Below are positions 7,881-15,431 of a stretch of 37,041 nucleotides of DNA, piece after piece (position 1 is the first letter of the stretch; the number at the start of each line of letters is the position of its first letter). The notes below the pieces were generated by a model. The model searched no databases, was not told the DNA's origin, and was given only the letters and a program-made list of their open reading frames with translations. Source of the DNA: Frankia torreyi (GTDB taxonomy: Bacteria > Actinomycetota > Actinomycetes > Frankiales > Frankiaceae); assembly GCF_000948395.1 (NCBI RefSeq), contig NZ_JYFN01000014.1:19770-56810 (forward strand), read 5' to 3'. Position numbers and translations under genes: made by a program.

Positions 7881-8250
7881 GTCTCCTCTTCCCCGGCTCG
7901 CGACGCGCCCCGGCGTCCGTCGCCGTGGCCAGGCCGCTTCGCCGCGGCTCGTCGCCCGCGCCGGGACGGGAGCCGGCGGTCGCGCCGCTGCGCCGGCCGC
8001 GCTACAGCCCCGGTGGCCCCGATTTCCGTTGGATAATTAGCCTAATTAGTTCGCCGACCGAAGACAAGCGCGCACCCACCCGACCCCGCGGGCCGAGCGC
8101 TCACCCCGACCCTTACCCCGCGCACCGACCCTTGCCCGCCGGAGCATCGCGAGCACGGACAGTCGCCACTCCCGGGCAAGCTCGCCTCCACCCGCAGGAA
8201 CGTCATCCCGACCAGGGTCTCGATCATGAGATGACATGATCCTACGCTTC

Positions 8251-8262
8251 AGTTAGATGAAT
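8251..8262 (+). promoter_or_regulatory. AGTTAGATGAAT motif, copy 1
   Basis: Twelve bases identical to 13599-13610 and 11/12 identical to the reverse complement of 8377-8388. All three copies lie in AT-rich promoter regions of catabolic operons. A shared regulator site is inferred, not shown. Confidence 0.4.
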
Positions 8263-8376
8263 TGATTCCTCTTTCGATGGACGAGTGGCCGCGTCAGCGT
8301 ACCCGCTGGTCAGGCGCGTGAACCTCGGTCGACCCCGCAAAGGATCTTCGTGACTCATCCCACAAGATGCGGTAAA

Positions 8377-8388
8377 TTCCTCTAACTC
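8377..8388 (-). promoter_or_regulatory. AGTTAGAGGAAT motif, copy 2 (inverted)
   Basis: On the minus strand this reads AGTTAGAGGAAT, one mismatch from copies 1 and 3. It overlaps the probable -10 region of the transporter operon, a position suited to repression. Confidence 0.35.
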
Positions 8389-8534
8389 AGTCATAGCTAT
8401 CCGCGGGCGGCGTCGACCAGTCCCGGCTCCTGCGGTTTCCCGATCGCCCCCGCCTGCCCGCGCCGACTCCCGCAGCCCGCTGCCCGGAGCCGGTGCGCCC
8501 CGGCCGACCCGGGGTGCGCGTCGAAAGGACGGAC

Positions 8535-11282
8535 ATGGTTCAGCATCTGGTCTTCCTGTGCCTGGGCATCGGGAACGGCTCGGTGTTCGCCGCCCTCGCC
8601 CTCGCGCTGGTGGTGACCTACCGCAGCTCGGGGGTCGTCAACTTCGCGACCAGCGGGCTCGCCCTCTACGCGGCCTACACCTACGCCCTGCTGCGCCAGG
8701 GCAAGTTCATGATCCTCATCCCCGGGCTGCCGAAGACCGTCGACCTGGGTTCGCAGCTCGGGCTGGCCGCGGCGATGGCCCTCTCCCTGGCGATCACCGG
8801 CGTGCTCGGGCTCCTGCTGTACCTGGTCGTGTTCCGGCCGCTGCGGACCGCCCCACCGGTCGCGCGGGCCGTCGCGTCGATCGGCGTGTCGGTGGTCTTC
8901 ACCGGTCTCACCGCCGCCCGGCTCGGCACGACCCCGCTGTCCGTCGAGCCGATCTACCCGTCCAGGCTCTGGACGCACGGCTCCTTCCGGGTCGCGTCCG
9001 ACCGCGTCTACTTCGCGCTGACCATCCTGGCCGTGGCGCTGGCGCTGGGCGCGCTGTACCGGTTCACCCGGTTCGGCCTGGCGACACGTGCCGCGGCCGA
9101 GACCGAGAAGGGCGCCTACCTCAGCGGCCTCTCGCCCGACCGCATCGCCGCCCTGAACTGGATCATCGGCGCCCTGGTCGCCGGGCTCGCCGGCATCCTC
9201 ATCGCCCCGATCGTGCCACTGGTTCCCGTGGCCTACACGCTGTTCATCGTGCCGGCGCTCGCCGCGGCCATCCTCGGCCGGTTCCAGTACCTGGTCCCGG
9301 CGGTCGTCGGCGGGCTGGCCATCGGCATGCTGCAGTCCGAGACGCAGCACCTGGAGAGCCTGCATCACTGGCTGCCCTCCTCCGGGCTACCCGAGCTGAT
9401 CCCGCTCGTGCTGATCCTGATCGTGCTGGTCGCCCGCGCCCGCGCGCTGCCGGAACGCGGAGCGGTCATCCTGAGCTCGCTGGGCCGCGCCCCCCGACCG
9501 GCGCACATCCGCCTGAACCTGGTGGTCTTCGGTGCCATCGCCGTCATCGGGCTGTTCGTGCTCTCCGGGCAGTGGCTGACCGCGCTCATCACCAGCCTGG
9601 TGTTCGGGGTGATCGCGCTGTCGATGGTCGTGGTCACCGGCTACGCCGGCCAGGTCTCGCTCACCCAGCTCCCGCTCGCCGGCGCCGCCGGCTTCCTCGT
9701 CGGCCCGCTGACCGACGACTGGCACCTGCCGTTCCCGGTGGCACCGCTCGTCGCGGCCCTGTTCGCGATGGTGCTCGGCGTGGTCATCGGCCTGCCGGCG
9801 CTGCGGGTGCGGGGGCTGACGGTCGCGGTGGTGACGTTCGCGCTCGCCTACGCGCTGGAGGCGATCTGGTTCCGCAACAGCGACATCGTGCCCAGCAGCG
9901 GCGTCGACGTCCCCAGCCCGTCGCTGTTCGGCTGGGACCTGGGCATCGGCTCGGGACCGTCGTATCCCCGGGTGCGCTTCGGCCTGCTGTGCCTGGTCGT
10001 GCTCGCGCTGACCGCGCTCGCCGTGGCCCGGCTGCGCACCAGCCGGCTGGGCTCGCAGATGCTCGCCGTGCGGGCCAACGAGCGCTCGGCGGCCGCGGCC
10101 GGCATCAACGTCACCCGCATCAAGATCGTCGCGTTCGCGATCGCCTCGTTCATCGCGGGCATCGGCGGCTGTCTGGTGGGCTACCAGCAGGGCAACATCA
10201 CCTTCGACCCGGTCAGCGCGTTCTCCGGGCTGGCCCTGTTCACCACCGTGTACATCGCGGGCATCACGTCGGTGTCCGGCGGCGTGCTGGCGGGCTTCCT
10301 CGCCGTCGAGGGGCTGTCCTACCTGATCATCGACAAGATCCTCTCCACCGGCCTGTGGTACGACGTGCTCAGCGGCGTCGGTGTCGTCCTCACCGTGGTC
10401 GGAAATCCGGAGGGCATCGTCGGGCCGATGCACTCCTACGCCGACCGCCACCGGCGGCGCGGTCTCGGCGAGCCGGCGCTGGGCGCGCAGGCCGCCCCGG
10501 TGCCCGCGCAGACGCGCCCGGCCCCGGTGCGTCCGGCCCCGGTGCTCGGGCCCGACGTGCTGACCGTGCGCGGGCTGACCGTCCGTTACGGCGGCGTGGT
10601 CGCCGTCGACGATGTCTCGTTCGCCGCGCCCGAGGGGGCGATCGTCGGGCTGATCGGCCCGAACGGCGCCGGCAAGACCACACTGATGGACGCGATCAGC
10701 GGCTTCGTCTCCTGCTCCGGCTCGGTGGAGCTCGCCGGCACGCCCGTCGAGCGCCTGGCCCCCCACGAGCGCGTCCGCGCCGGCCTCGGGCGCACCTTCC
10801 AGGCCATCGAGCTGTACGAGGACCTCTCCGTCGCGGAGAACGTCAGCGTCGGCACCACCGCCCTACGCGGGCGGGGCGGCGGCGCGCACCGCGACGTCGA
10901 GGACACCCTGGCGCTGCTGGGGCTCGCGGGAGTGCGCGACCGGCCCGCCGGCGAGCTGTCCCAGGGCCAGCGCCAGCTCATCTCCATCGCGCGGGCCCTG
11001 GCCGGCAACCCGCGGGTCCTGCTGCTCGACGAGCCCGCCGGCGGCCTGGACACGACCGAGAGCCAGTGGCTCGGCGAACGGCTGCGCGACATCCGCGACA
11101 GCGGCGTCACCATCCTGCTCATCGACCACGACATGAGCCTGGTCCTCGGCCTGTGCGACCGCATCGAGGTGATCAACTTCGGTTCGGTCATCGCGTCGGG
11201 ATCACCTGCCGAGATCCGCTCCGACCGCCGCGTCGCGGCGGCCTACCTGGGCAGCACCCACGCGGAGGACGTGCCGGCATGA
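8535..11282 (+). CDS. Branched-chain-type ABC transporter, LivH-LivM-LivG triple fusion
   Basis: This 915-aa protein joins both membrane permeases and one ATPase of a Liv-type importer. Residues 1 to about 300 are LivH-like (VTYRSSGVVNFATSG, multiple membrane helices). About 325-640 are LivM-like (GYAGQVSLTQLPLAGAAGF, then LRTSRLGSQMLAVRANE, the cytoplasmic coupling loop). A Pro/Ala linker leads to the LivG ATPase from about 675 (Walker A GPNGAGKTT at 708, signature LSQGQRQ at 808, Walker B RVLLLDEPAGG). ATG 8535 follows AAAGGAC; the frame opens earlier at 8493 without a better site. The stop overlaps the LivF start by 4 bp. Two-domain Liv fusions are known in actinobacteria; a three-domain chain is less usual. 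No binding-protein gene is adjacent. Confidence 0.93.
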   Translation: MVQHLVFLCLGIGNGSVFAALALALVVTYRSSGVVNFATSGLALYAAYTYALLRQGKFMILIPGLPKTVDLGSQLGLAAAMALSLAITGVLGLLLYLVVFRPLRTAPPVARAVASIGVSVVFTGLTAARLGTTPLSVEPIYPSRLWTHGSFRVASDRVYFALTILAVALALGALYRFTRFGLATRAAAETEKGAYLSGLSPDRIAALNWIIGALVAGLAGILIAPIVPLVPVAYTLFIVPALAAAILGRFQYLVPAVVGGLAIGMLQSETQHLESLHHWLPSSGLPELIPLVLILIVLVARARALPERGAVILSSLGRAPRPAHIRLNLVVFGAIAVIGLFVLSGQWLTALITSLVFGVIALSMVVVTGYAGQVSLTQLPLAGAAGFLVGPLTDDWHLPFPVAPLVAALFAMVLGVVIGLPALRVRGLTVAVVTFALAYALEAIWFRNSDIVPSSGVDVPSPSLFGWDLGIGSGPSYPRVRFGLLCLVVLALTALAVARLRTSRLGSQMLAVRANERSAAAAGINVTRIKIVAFAIASFIAGIGGCLVGYQQGNITFDPVSAFSGLALFTTVYIAGITSVSGGVLAGFLAVEGLSYLIIDKILSTGLWYDVLSGVGVVLTVVGNPEGIVGPMHSYADRHRRRGLGEPALGAQAAPVPAQTRPAPVRPAPVLGPDVLTVRGLTVRYGGVVAVDDVSFAAPEGAIVGLIGPNGAGKTTLMDAISGFVSCSGSVELAGTPVERLAPHERVRAGLGRTFQAIELYEDLSVAENVSVGTTALRGRGGGAHRDVEDTLALLGLAGVRDRPAGELSQGQRQLISIARALAGNPRVLLLDEPAGGLDTTESQWLGERLRDIRDSGVTILLIDHDMSLVLGLCDRIEVINFGSVIASGSPAEIRSDRRVAAAYLGSTHAEDVPA

Positions 11283-12082
11283 CGACGACCCTGGATTCCC
11301 TCGGCCCCGACCCGGCCGGGCCCGACCCGGACGCGGCCGGCGGAACCGCGGTGCTGCGCACCCGCGGCCTAGTCTGCGGCCACGGCCGGGTGCCGGTGGT
11401 CCGCGGCCTCGACCTCGACCTCGACCGGGGCTCGGTGCTCGCCGTCCTCGGTCCCAACGGGGCCGGCAAGACGACGCTGATGACGACCCTCGCCGGTCTG
11501 CTGCCGCGCCTGGGCGGGGAGGTGTTCGTCGACGGGCAGCCGCTGCCGAACGCCCGCCCGGCCGCGACCAGCCGGGCGGGGATGGTGCTGGTCTCCGACG
11601 ACCGGGCGCTGTTCACCGGGCTGTCGGTCCGGGAGAACCTCACGATCGCCCGCCGCCGGGGCGGCCCGACCGTCGGCGAGGCGCTGGAGGTGTTCCCGGC
11701 CCTGAAGCGGCGCCTGTCGGTCAACGCCGGCGCCCTGTCCGGCGGGGAGCAGCAGATGCTCGCCGTGGCCCGCGCCCTGGTGCAGAACCCGCGGATCCTG
11801 CTCGTCGACGAGATGAGCATGGGCCTGGCCCCGGTGATCGTCGAGGAGCTGCTGCCGGTCGTGCGGCGCATCGCCGACGACACCGGCGCCGTCGTCGTGC
11901 TCGTCGAGCAGCACGTGCACCTGGCGCTGGAGGTCGCCGACCGGGCGATCGTGCTGGTCCACGGTGACGTCACGCTCAGCGGGGACGCGGCCGCGCTCGC
12001 CCGGGACCCGCAGCAGCTCGAGGCCGCCTACCTCGGCACCGTGGAACCCGACCCCGGCTCCCCGGCCCCGGGTACCGCCTGA
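11279..12082 (+). CDS. livF: LivF-type ABC transporter ATPase
   Basis: This 267-aa ATPase is the second nucleotide-binding subunit of the Liv importer. Walker A is GPNGAGKTT at 58-66, the signature is LSGGEQQM, Walker B is ILLVDEMSMGLAP and the switch His is in VLVEQHVH. ATG 11279 overlaps the stop of the triple-fusion gene (ATGA), so translation is coupled and stoichiometry with the fused permease/ATPase is likely 1:1. The N-terminus has about 22 extra Pro/Asp/Gly-rich residues. Transcription ends at the hairpin directly after the stop. Confidence 0.94.
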   Translation: MTTTLDSLGPDPAGPDPDAAGGTAVLRTRGLVCGHGRVPVVRGLDLDLDRGSVLAVLGPNGAGKTTLMTTLAGLLPRLGGEVFVDGQPLPNARPAATSRAGMVLVSDDRALFTGLSVRENLTIARRRGGPTVGEALEVFPALKRRLSVNAGALSGGEQQMLAVARALVQNPRILLVDEMSMGLAPVIVEELLPVVRRIADDTGAVVVLVEQHVHLALEVADRAIVLVHGDVTLSGDAAALARDPQQLEAAYLGTVEPDPGSPAPGTA

Positions 12083-12134
12083 CCCTCGGCGTCGGCCCGG
12101 TCCGCCCGCCGCGGACCGGGCCCACCGCCGAGGG
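12083..12134. terminator. Bidirectional terminator, two nested perfect stems
   Basis: The outer stem is 12083-12091 with 12126-12134 (9 bp) and the inner stem 12096-12105 with 12111-12120 (10 bp), around a 5-nt loop. It starts immediately after the livF stop and ends 9 bp before the stop of the convergent regulator gene. Confidence 0.8.
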
Positions 12135-12142
12135 GGCGCGGC

Positions 12143-12898
12143 TCAGCTCATCATCTCCACGACGGTGGTGGCCAGCGGGCCTTCCAGGTAGTGGCGGGTG
12201 GCCTCGTCGAGGTGCCGCTGCCACAGCCGGTGGACGAGGTCCGGCCGCCCCCTCTTGATCAGGTCGACCAGGCGCACGTGGCTGCGGTGCACCTCCACGG
12301 TCTCCTTGCGGGTCTGCCCCTGGTCCACGTTCAGCGCGTAGCGCCGGCGGGCGGTGCCGACGATGTGGTACATCATGTCGAGCATCACGGCGAGGGTCTG
12401 GTTGTCGGCGAGCTCCGCCATCAGCCGGTGGAACTCCTCGTCGTGCACGATGAACGCCGACGGCTCGTCCAGGTGCGCCTCGGCCCTGGCGAGGCACTCC
12501 TCGAGCCGGGCGATGTTCTCCGGCGTCGCCGAGGCCGCGACCAGCCGCGCCAGCGGGGCCTCCACCTCCGCCCGGGCCCGGTAGACGTCCGCCATCGTGG
12601 TCCCGCGGTACTCCAGCACGTAGCCGACGTAGCGGGCGGCGACGTCGCCGTTGGGGATCTGCACCCGGGCCCCGCCGTGCACGCCGCGCCGCACGGTGAT
12701 CAGCGATTCCGACTCCAGGATGCGAAACGCCTCGCGCAGCGTCGGACGGCTGACGTGGAACTGTTCCATGAGGGCCGACTCCGAGGGCAGGAGGTGGTCC
12801 TCGAGGAGCTCGCCGGTGATGATCTGGCGGCGAATCGTCGCAGCCACGAGCTCAGCCGCCTTGGGTACGCGTATACCGGCGGTCGTCACAGCCGTCAT
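12143..12898 (-). CDS. GntR-family transcriptional regulator, FadR/FCD subfamily
   Basis: This 251-aa repressor type is usually controlled by a carboxylic-acid or acyl ligand. The N-terminal winged helix lies at about 12-80 (LLPSESALMEQFHVSRPTL and EAFRILESESLITVRRG). The C-terminal FCD domain lies at about 105-235 and carries the metal/ligand histidines (EEFHRLMAEL, VEVHRSHVRL, RHLDEATRHY). ATG 12898 follows GACGAGGG at short spacing; upstream codons in the frame look non-coding. It converges on the Liv transporter and reads away from the 13674 operon, so either, or the gene itself, may be its target. The palindromic and AGTTAGATGAAT motifs are candidate sites, by proximity only. Confidence 0.9.
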   Translation of the reverse strand: MTAVTTAGIRVPKAAELVAATIRRQIITGELLEDHLLPSESALMEQFHVSRPTLREAFRILESESLITVRRGVHGGARVQIPNGDVAARYVGYVLEYRGTTMADVYRARAEVEAPLARLVAASATPENIARLEECLARAEAHLDEPSAFIVHDEEFHRLMAELADNQTLAVMLDMMYHIVGTARRRYALNVDQGQTRKETVEVHRSHVRLVDLIKRGRPDLVHRLWQRHLDEATRHYLEGPLATTVVEMMS

Positions 12899-13304
12899 CC
12901 CTCGTCTCTGCGGCTCCCCCGGCGCCTGCCCACGAGCGGGGCGCAGCCGCGGCGTCCGGGAGCCGACCTGGGCCAAAATCGTCTAGCGGAATTGTGGATT
13001 CTACATCTTTAACGTCAGCACCAACCGCAGCGGAACCCATCCGCACCGGCCCGCGTCGCCGCCCTCCGGCTCCCGGCCCCGGGGGGCCGGCCACCCCGGG
13101 GCCGGTCCGGGGACCCGAGCGGCTCGCGACACTCCCGCGCCGCCCGCCCGAGCCGCGCCGGTCGACGCGCGATTCCCCCCGGCTCATTCTAGGGCCTGCG
13201 GCCGCGCCACCCCGGAAGGTCGGCGCGATCAAACGGTTAGAAGAATCACAGAATTACACGCTCGAGCCGACTCTCCGTCATCGATGCCCGAGTCTGGCCA
13301 CGCC

Positions 13305-13391
13305 AGACACCAGGTCCCACCAGACATCAGGTCCCACCAGACACCGGGTCCCACCCAGGCACCGGGTCCCACCCAGGCACCGGGTCCCACC
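13305..13391. repeat. 17/18-bp intergenic minisatellite
   Basis: Five consecutive units with the core ccgggtcccacc or caggtcccacc have lengths 17, 17, 17, 18 and 18 bp. The region is non-coding by all indications. The change of period from 17 to 18 shows expansion of two unit variants. Confidence 0.88.
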
Positions 13392-13598
13392 CGGCCCGGC
13401 CGGGAGCCGCGCCCGACCCGCCAAGTCCCCCGGCCCGCAGGCCTCCCGTGCCGGGACAGGCCAAGCCAGGCCGCACCGAGCCAGACCGGGCGGCGCCGGG
13501 ACCAGCGGGCCACACGGCGAGGCGCCGGTCCGCGCCCGGGCATCCCTCCCCCTACGGCGTCCCCGCCGCGGCATCGGTGGACAGCATCCCAGCAATAA

Positions 13599-13610
13599 AG
13601 TTAGATGAAT
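13599..13610 (+). promoter_or_regulatory. AGTTAGATGAAT motif, copy 3
   Basis: Identical over 12 bases to 8251-8262. It lies 64 bp before the GTG start of the redox operon in an AT-rich patch. This is a possible common operator or activator site for the Liv transporter and the redox operon. Confidence 0.4.
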
Positions 13611-13673
13611 GAGCTCCGTAAGCTGATGTAGGGATATTGAGCGAGCCGGCGGATGCCGGGTCAGAGGGACGAT

Positions 13674-14492
13674 GTGAAGATCACGGGTCTCGCACTCGCG
13701 CTGCTGGACATCCCGGCGCGGTACACCCAGGAGTACAACCGCTGGTACGACCTGGATCACCTGCCCGAGCACGTGGCCAAGGCCGACGTCGTCGCCGGCC
13801 GGCGTTACGTGGCGACCCCCGCCACCCGGGCCACGCCCGGGGCGCTGGCGGGCGAGCTCACCCACGGCCACCCGCCCTACGCGACCATGTACCTGTTCGG
13901 CGGCCCGCTCGACTTCATGTCCGAGCAGGCGTTCGCCGGCTGGCGCGACACCGACCGCGCGATCACCCGGGCGGGGCGCTTCTGGAGGCACGGCCGCCCG
14001 GTCTTCACGAGCTGGTGGCGGCTGACCGCGGCGCACACCCGCCCGTCGATCGACGTCGCGGCCGACGCGGTCCCGCACCTGGCCCACCAGGGCGTCGTCG
14101 TCAGCATCGGCCGGGCCGGCCCTGGCGGCCGCCCGGCGGCACTGGACTGGTGGGAGCGCACCCAGCGCGACGACCTGTATGAGCTGCCCGGCCTGCTGGG
14201 AACCCTGCAGCTCGAACCGGTGGAGACCGGCGAGCAGGACCTGGTGCTGCACGTCCTGCTGTGCGCGCAGCCCGCGGCCGAGGTCCTCGCCGGGCTCACC
14301 GCGGTCCGCGACCGCCAGCGCCTCACCGGCCGCTTCCCCGCCCACGGTGGCGCCCACGAGACGCTCGCGCTGCTGCCCTACGAGCGGATCATCCCACTCC
14401 AGTACGACTTCGACATGGGCGAGCCCACCGAGCCCACCGAGACCAGCGAGCCCACCGAGACCACAGAGACCACGCCCGCGGGCCGGCCCTGA
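13674..14492 (+). CDS. EthD/Dabb-like dimeric alpha/beta-barrel protein
   Basis: The 272-aa product was not assigned to a characterised enzyme. The N-terminal half contains YTQEYNRWYDLDHLPEHVA, a pattern typical of ferredoxin-like alpha/beta-barrel (EthD, Dabb) domains. The second half (VVSIGRAGPGG, LDWWERTQRDDLYELPG) looks like a second, diverged copy. Such proteins bind or isomerise small hydrophobic substrates. GTG 13674 is preferred because GAGGGAC lies 5 bases upstream; an in-frame ATG at 13653 would add 7 residues. The C-terminus is a Glu/Pro/Thr tail encoded by imperfect repeats. It overlaps the next gene by one base (TGATG) and is the first gene of the redox operon, so it probably handles the same substrate. 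Confidence 0.6.
   Translation: MKITGLALALLDIPARYTQEYNRWYDLDHLPEHVAKADVVAGRRYVATPATRATPGALAGELTHGHPPYATMYLFGGPLDFMSEQAFAGWRDTDRAITRAGRFWRHGRPVFTSWWRLTAAHTRPSIDVAADAVPHLAHQGVVVSIGRAGPGGRPAALDWWERTQRDDLYELPGLLGTLQLEPVETGEQDLVLHVLLCAQPAAEVLAGLTAVRDRQRLTGRFPAHGGAHETLALLPYERIIPLQYDFDMGEPTEPTETSEPTETTETTPAGRP
14421..14474. repeat. Imperfect GAGCCCACC repeats encoding an EPT-rich tail
   Basis: Repeated 9-bp modules gagcccacc and gagaccac give the C-terminal GEPTEPTETSEPTETTETT of the preceding protein. Units are multiples of three and the frame is kept to the stop. Confidence 0.75.
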
Positions 14493-15403
14493 TGCGCTTC
14501 ATGGCCGAGTACAACGTCCGCAGCGACCCGGACGCCGGGTGGCTGGACCCGGACAACGTGGCGACGTTCGCGCGGACGCTGGAGGAGGTCGGCTTCGGCG
14601 CGCTGGCGTTCACCGACCACCCGGCGCCCAGCGCGAAGTGGCTGGCGGCGGGCGGGCACGAGACGTTCGACCCGTTCGCGGCGCTCACCTTCTGCGCGGC
14701 CGTCACCCGACGGATCCGGCTGATGACGCACCTGACGGTCGTCCCGTACCGCAATCCCCTGCTGCAGGCCCGGTCGATGACCACCGTCGACGTGCTCTCC
14801 GGCGGGCGGGCGATCTTCGCACTGGGCACCGGCTACCTGCGCTCCGAGTTCGCCGCCCTCGGCGTGGACGCCGACGAGCGCAACGAGCTGTTCGACGAGG
14901 CGGTGGAGGTCATGCGCAAGGCGTGGACGCAGGACGTCGTCGAGCACGCCGGCCGGCACTTCCACGCCACCGGGCAGGCCATGCTGCCCCGGCCGGTGCA
15001 GCGTCCGCACCCCCCGCTGTGGCTCGGCGGCAACAGCGGGCTCGCGCTCGACCGGGTGGCCCGGTTCGGCCAGGGCTGGGCCGCGCTCGTCGGCTCCCCG
15101 CAGCTCGCCCGCAGCGCGCGCACGGCGTCGATCACCTCCACCGCGGAACTCGCCGCCCGCATCCGCGAGCTCGAACGCCGCCTGCACACCCACGGACGCA
15201 CGCTGGCCGAGATCGACATCCTCGCCCCCACGCCGGCCGGCGTGCTCGCAAACGGGTGGTCGCCGGCGCAACGCCTCGACGAGCTGGCCCGCCTGCGCGA
15301 CGTCGGGGTGACCTGGGCCGGCGTCGTGCTGCCCGGCGGCGGGTTCGCCGCGGCCATGGACAGCGTCCGGCGCTTCGGCGCCGAGGTCGTGGCCGCCCTG
15401 TGA
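14492..15403 (+). CDS. LLM-class F420-dependent oxidoreductase
   Basis: This 303-aa bacterial-luciferase-like TIM barrel probably uses reduced or oxidised coenzyme F420, as actinobacterial members do, to reduce or oxidise an organic substrate. Landmarks are GFGALAFTDHPAPS (residues about 34-47), IRLMTHLTVVPYRNPLLQAR, the LSGGRAIFALGTGYLRSEF segment and PPLWLGGNSG. ATG 14492 overlaps the previous stop (TGATG), which gives translational coupling. The length and pattern resemble the Rv2161c-type subfamily. It is followed by an Fe-alcohol dehydrogenase after 28 bp in the same operon. The cofactor assignment (F420 rather than FMN) is inferred from the subfamily. Confidence 0.88.
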   Translation: MRFMAEYNVRSDPDAGWLDPDNVATFARTLEEVGFGALAFTDHPAPSAKWLAAGGHETFDPFAALTFCAAVTRRIRLMTHLTVVPYRNPLLQARSMTTVDVLSGGRAIFALGTGYLRSEFAALGVDADERNELFDEAVEVMRKAWTQDVVEHAGRHFHATGQAMLPRPVQRPHPPLWLGGNSGLALDRVARFGQGWAALVGSPQLARSARTASITSTAELAARIRELERRLHTHGRTLAEIDILAPTPAGVLANGWSPAQRLDELARLRDVGVTWAGVVLPGGGFAAAMDSVRRFGAEVVAAL

Positions 15404-15431
15404 CGCCACCTGACGATCATCGGAGGACAAC

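Larger units (their letters stand above)
7881..8534. other. Divergent regulatory region upstream of CoA-transferase and Liv transporter
   Basis: This 654-bp region holds no convincing gene. Three islands of low GC stand out. At 8034-8049, TAATTAGCCTAATTAG is a directly repeated near-palindrome suited to the leftward CoA-transferase promoter. At 8251-8262 is AGTTAGATGAAT. At 8373-8388 is an 11/12 match of the same motif on the opposite strand, next to a TAAATT box. Weak -35/-10-like elements (gtgact 8350-8355, taaatt 8373-8378, 17-bp spacing) could serve the transporter operon, giving a leader of about 150 nt. Confidence 0.5.
12899..13673. other. Long divergent intergenic region with minisatellite
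   Basis: This 775-bp region lies between the GntR regulator and the redox operon. Near 12978-13014 is AT-rich sequence probably containing the regulator promoter. At 13305-13391 is a 17/18-bp tandem repeat. At 13592-13640 is AT-rich sequence (AGTTAGATGAAT at 13599) probably containing the rightward promoter. Open frames here in both directions have composition shifts and no recognisable domain, so no gene is called. Confidence 0.5.

Noticed and set aside
8042..8237. Small minus-strand ORFs of 61-63 codons between the CoA-transferase and the transporter
   Set aside because: No ribosome site, competing overlapping frames and no conserved pattern.
8558..12082. An 1174-codon frame suggesting that LivF is fused to a long N-terminal protein
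   Set aside because: The first 900 codons are an off-frame reading of the triple-fusion transporter. LivF has its own ATG overlapping the previous stop.
13305..13391. A CRISPR-like array
   Set aside because: Units of 17-18 bp follow directly with no unique spacers and no cas genes; it is a minisatellite.
12994..13608. A 204-codon plus-strand ORF upstream of the redox operon
   Set aside because: Much of it is the tandem repeat and Pro/Arg-rich sequence; there is no ribosome site or recognisable fold.
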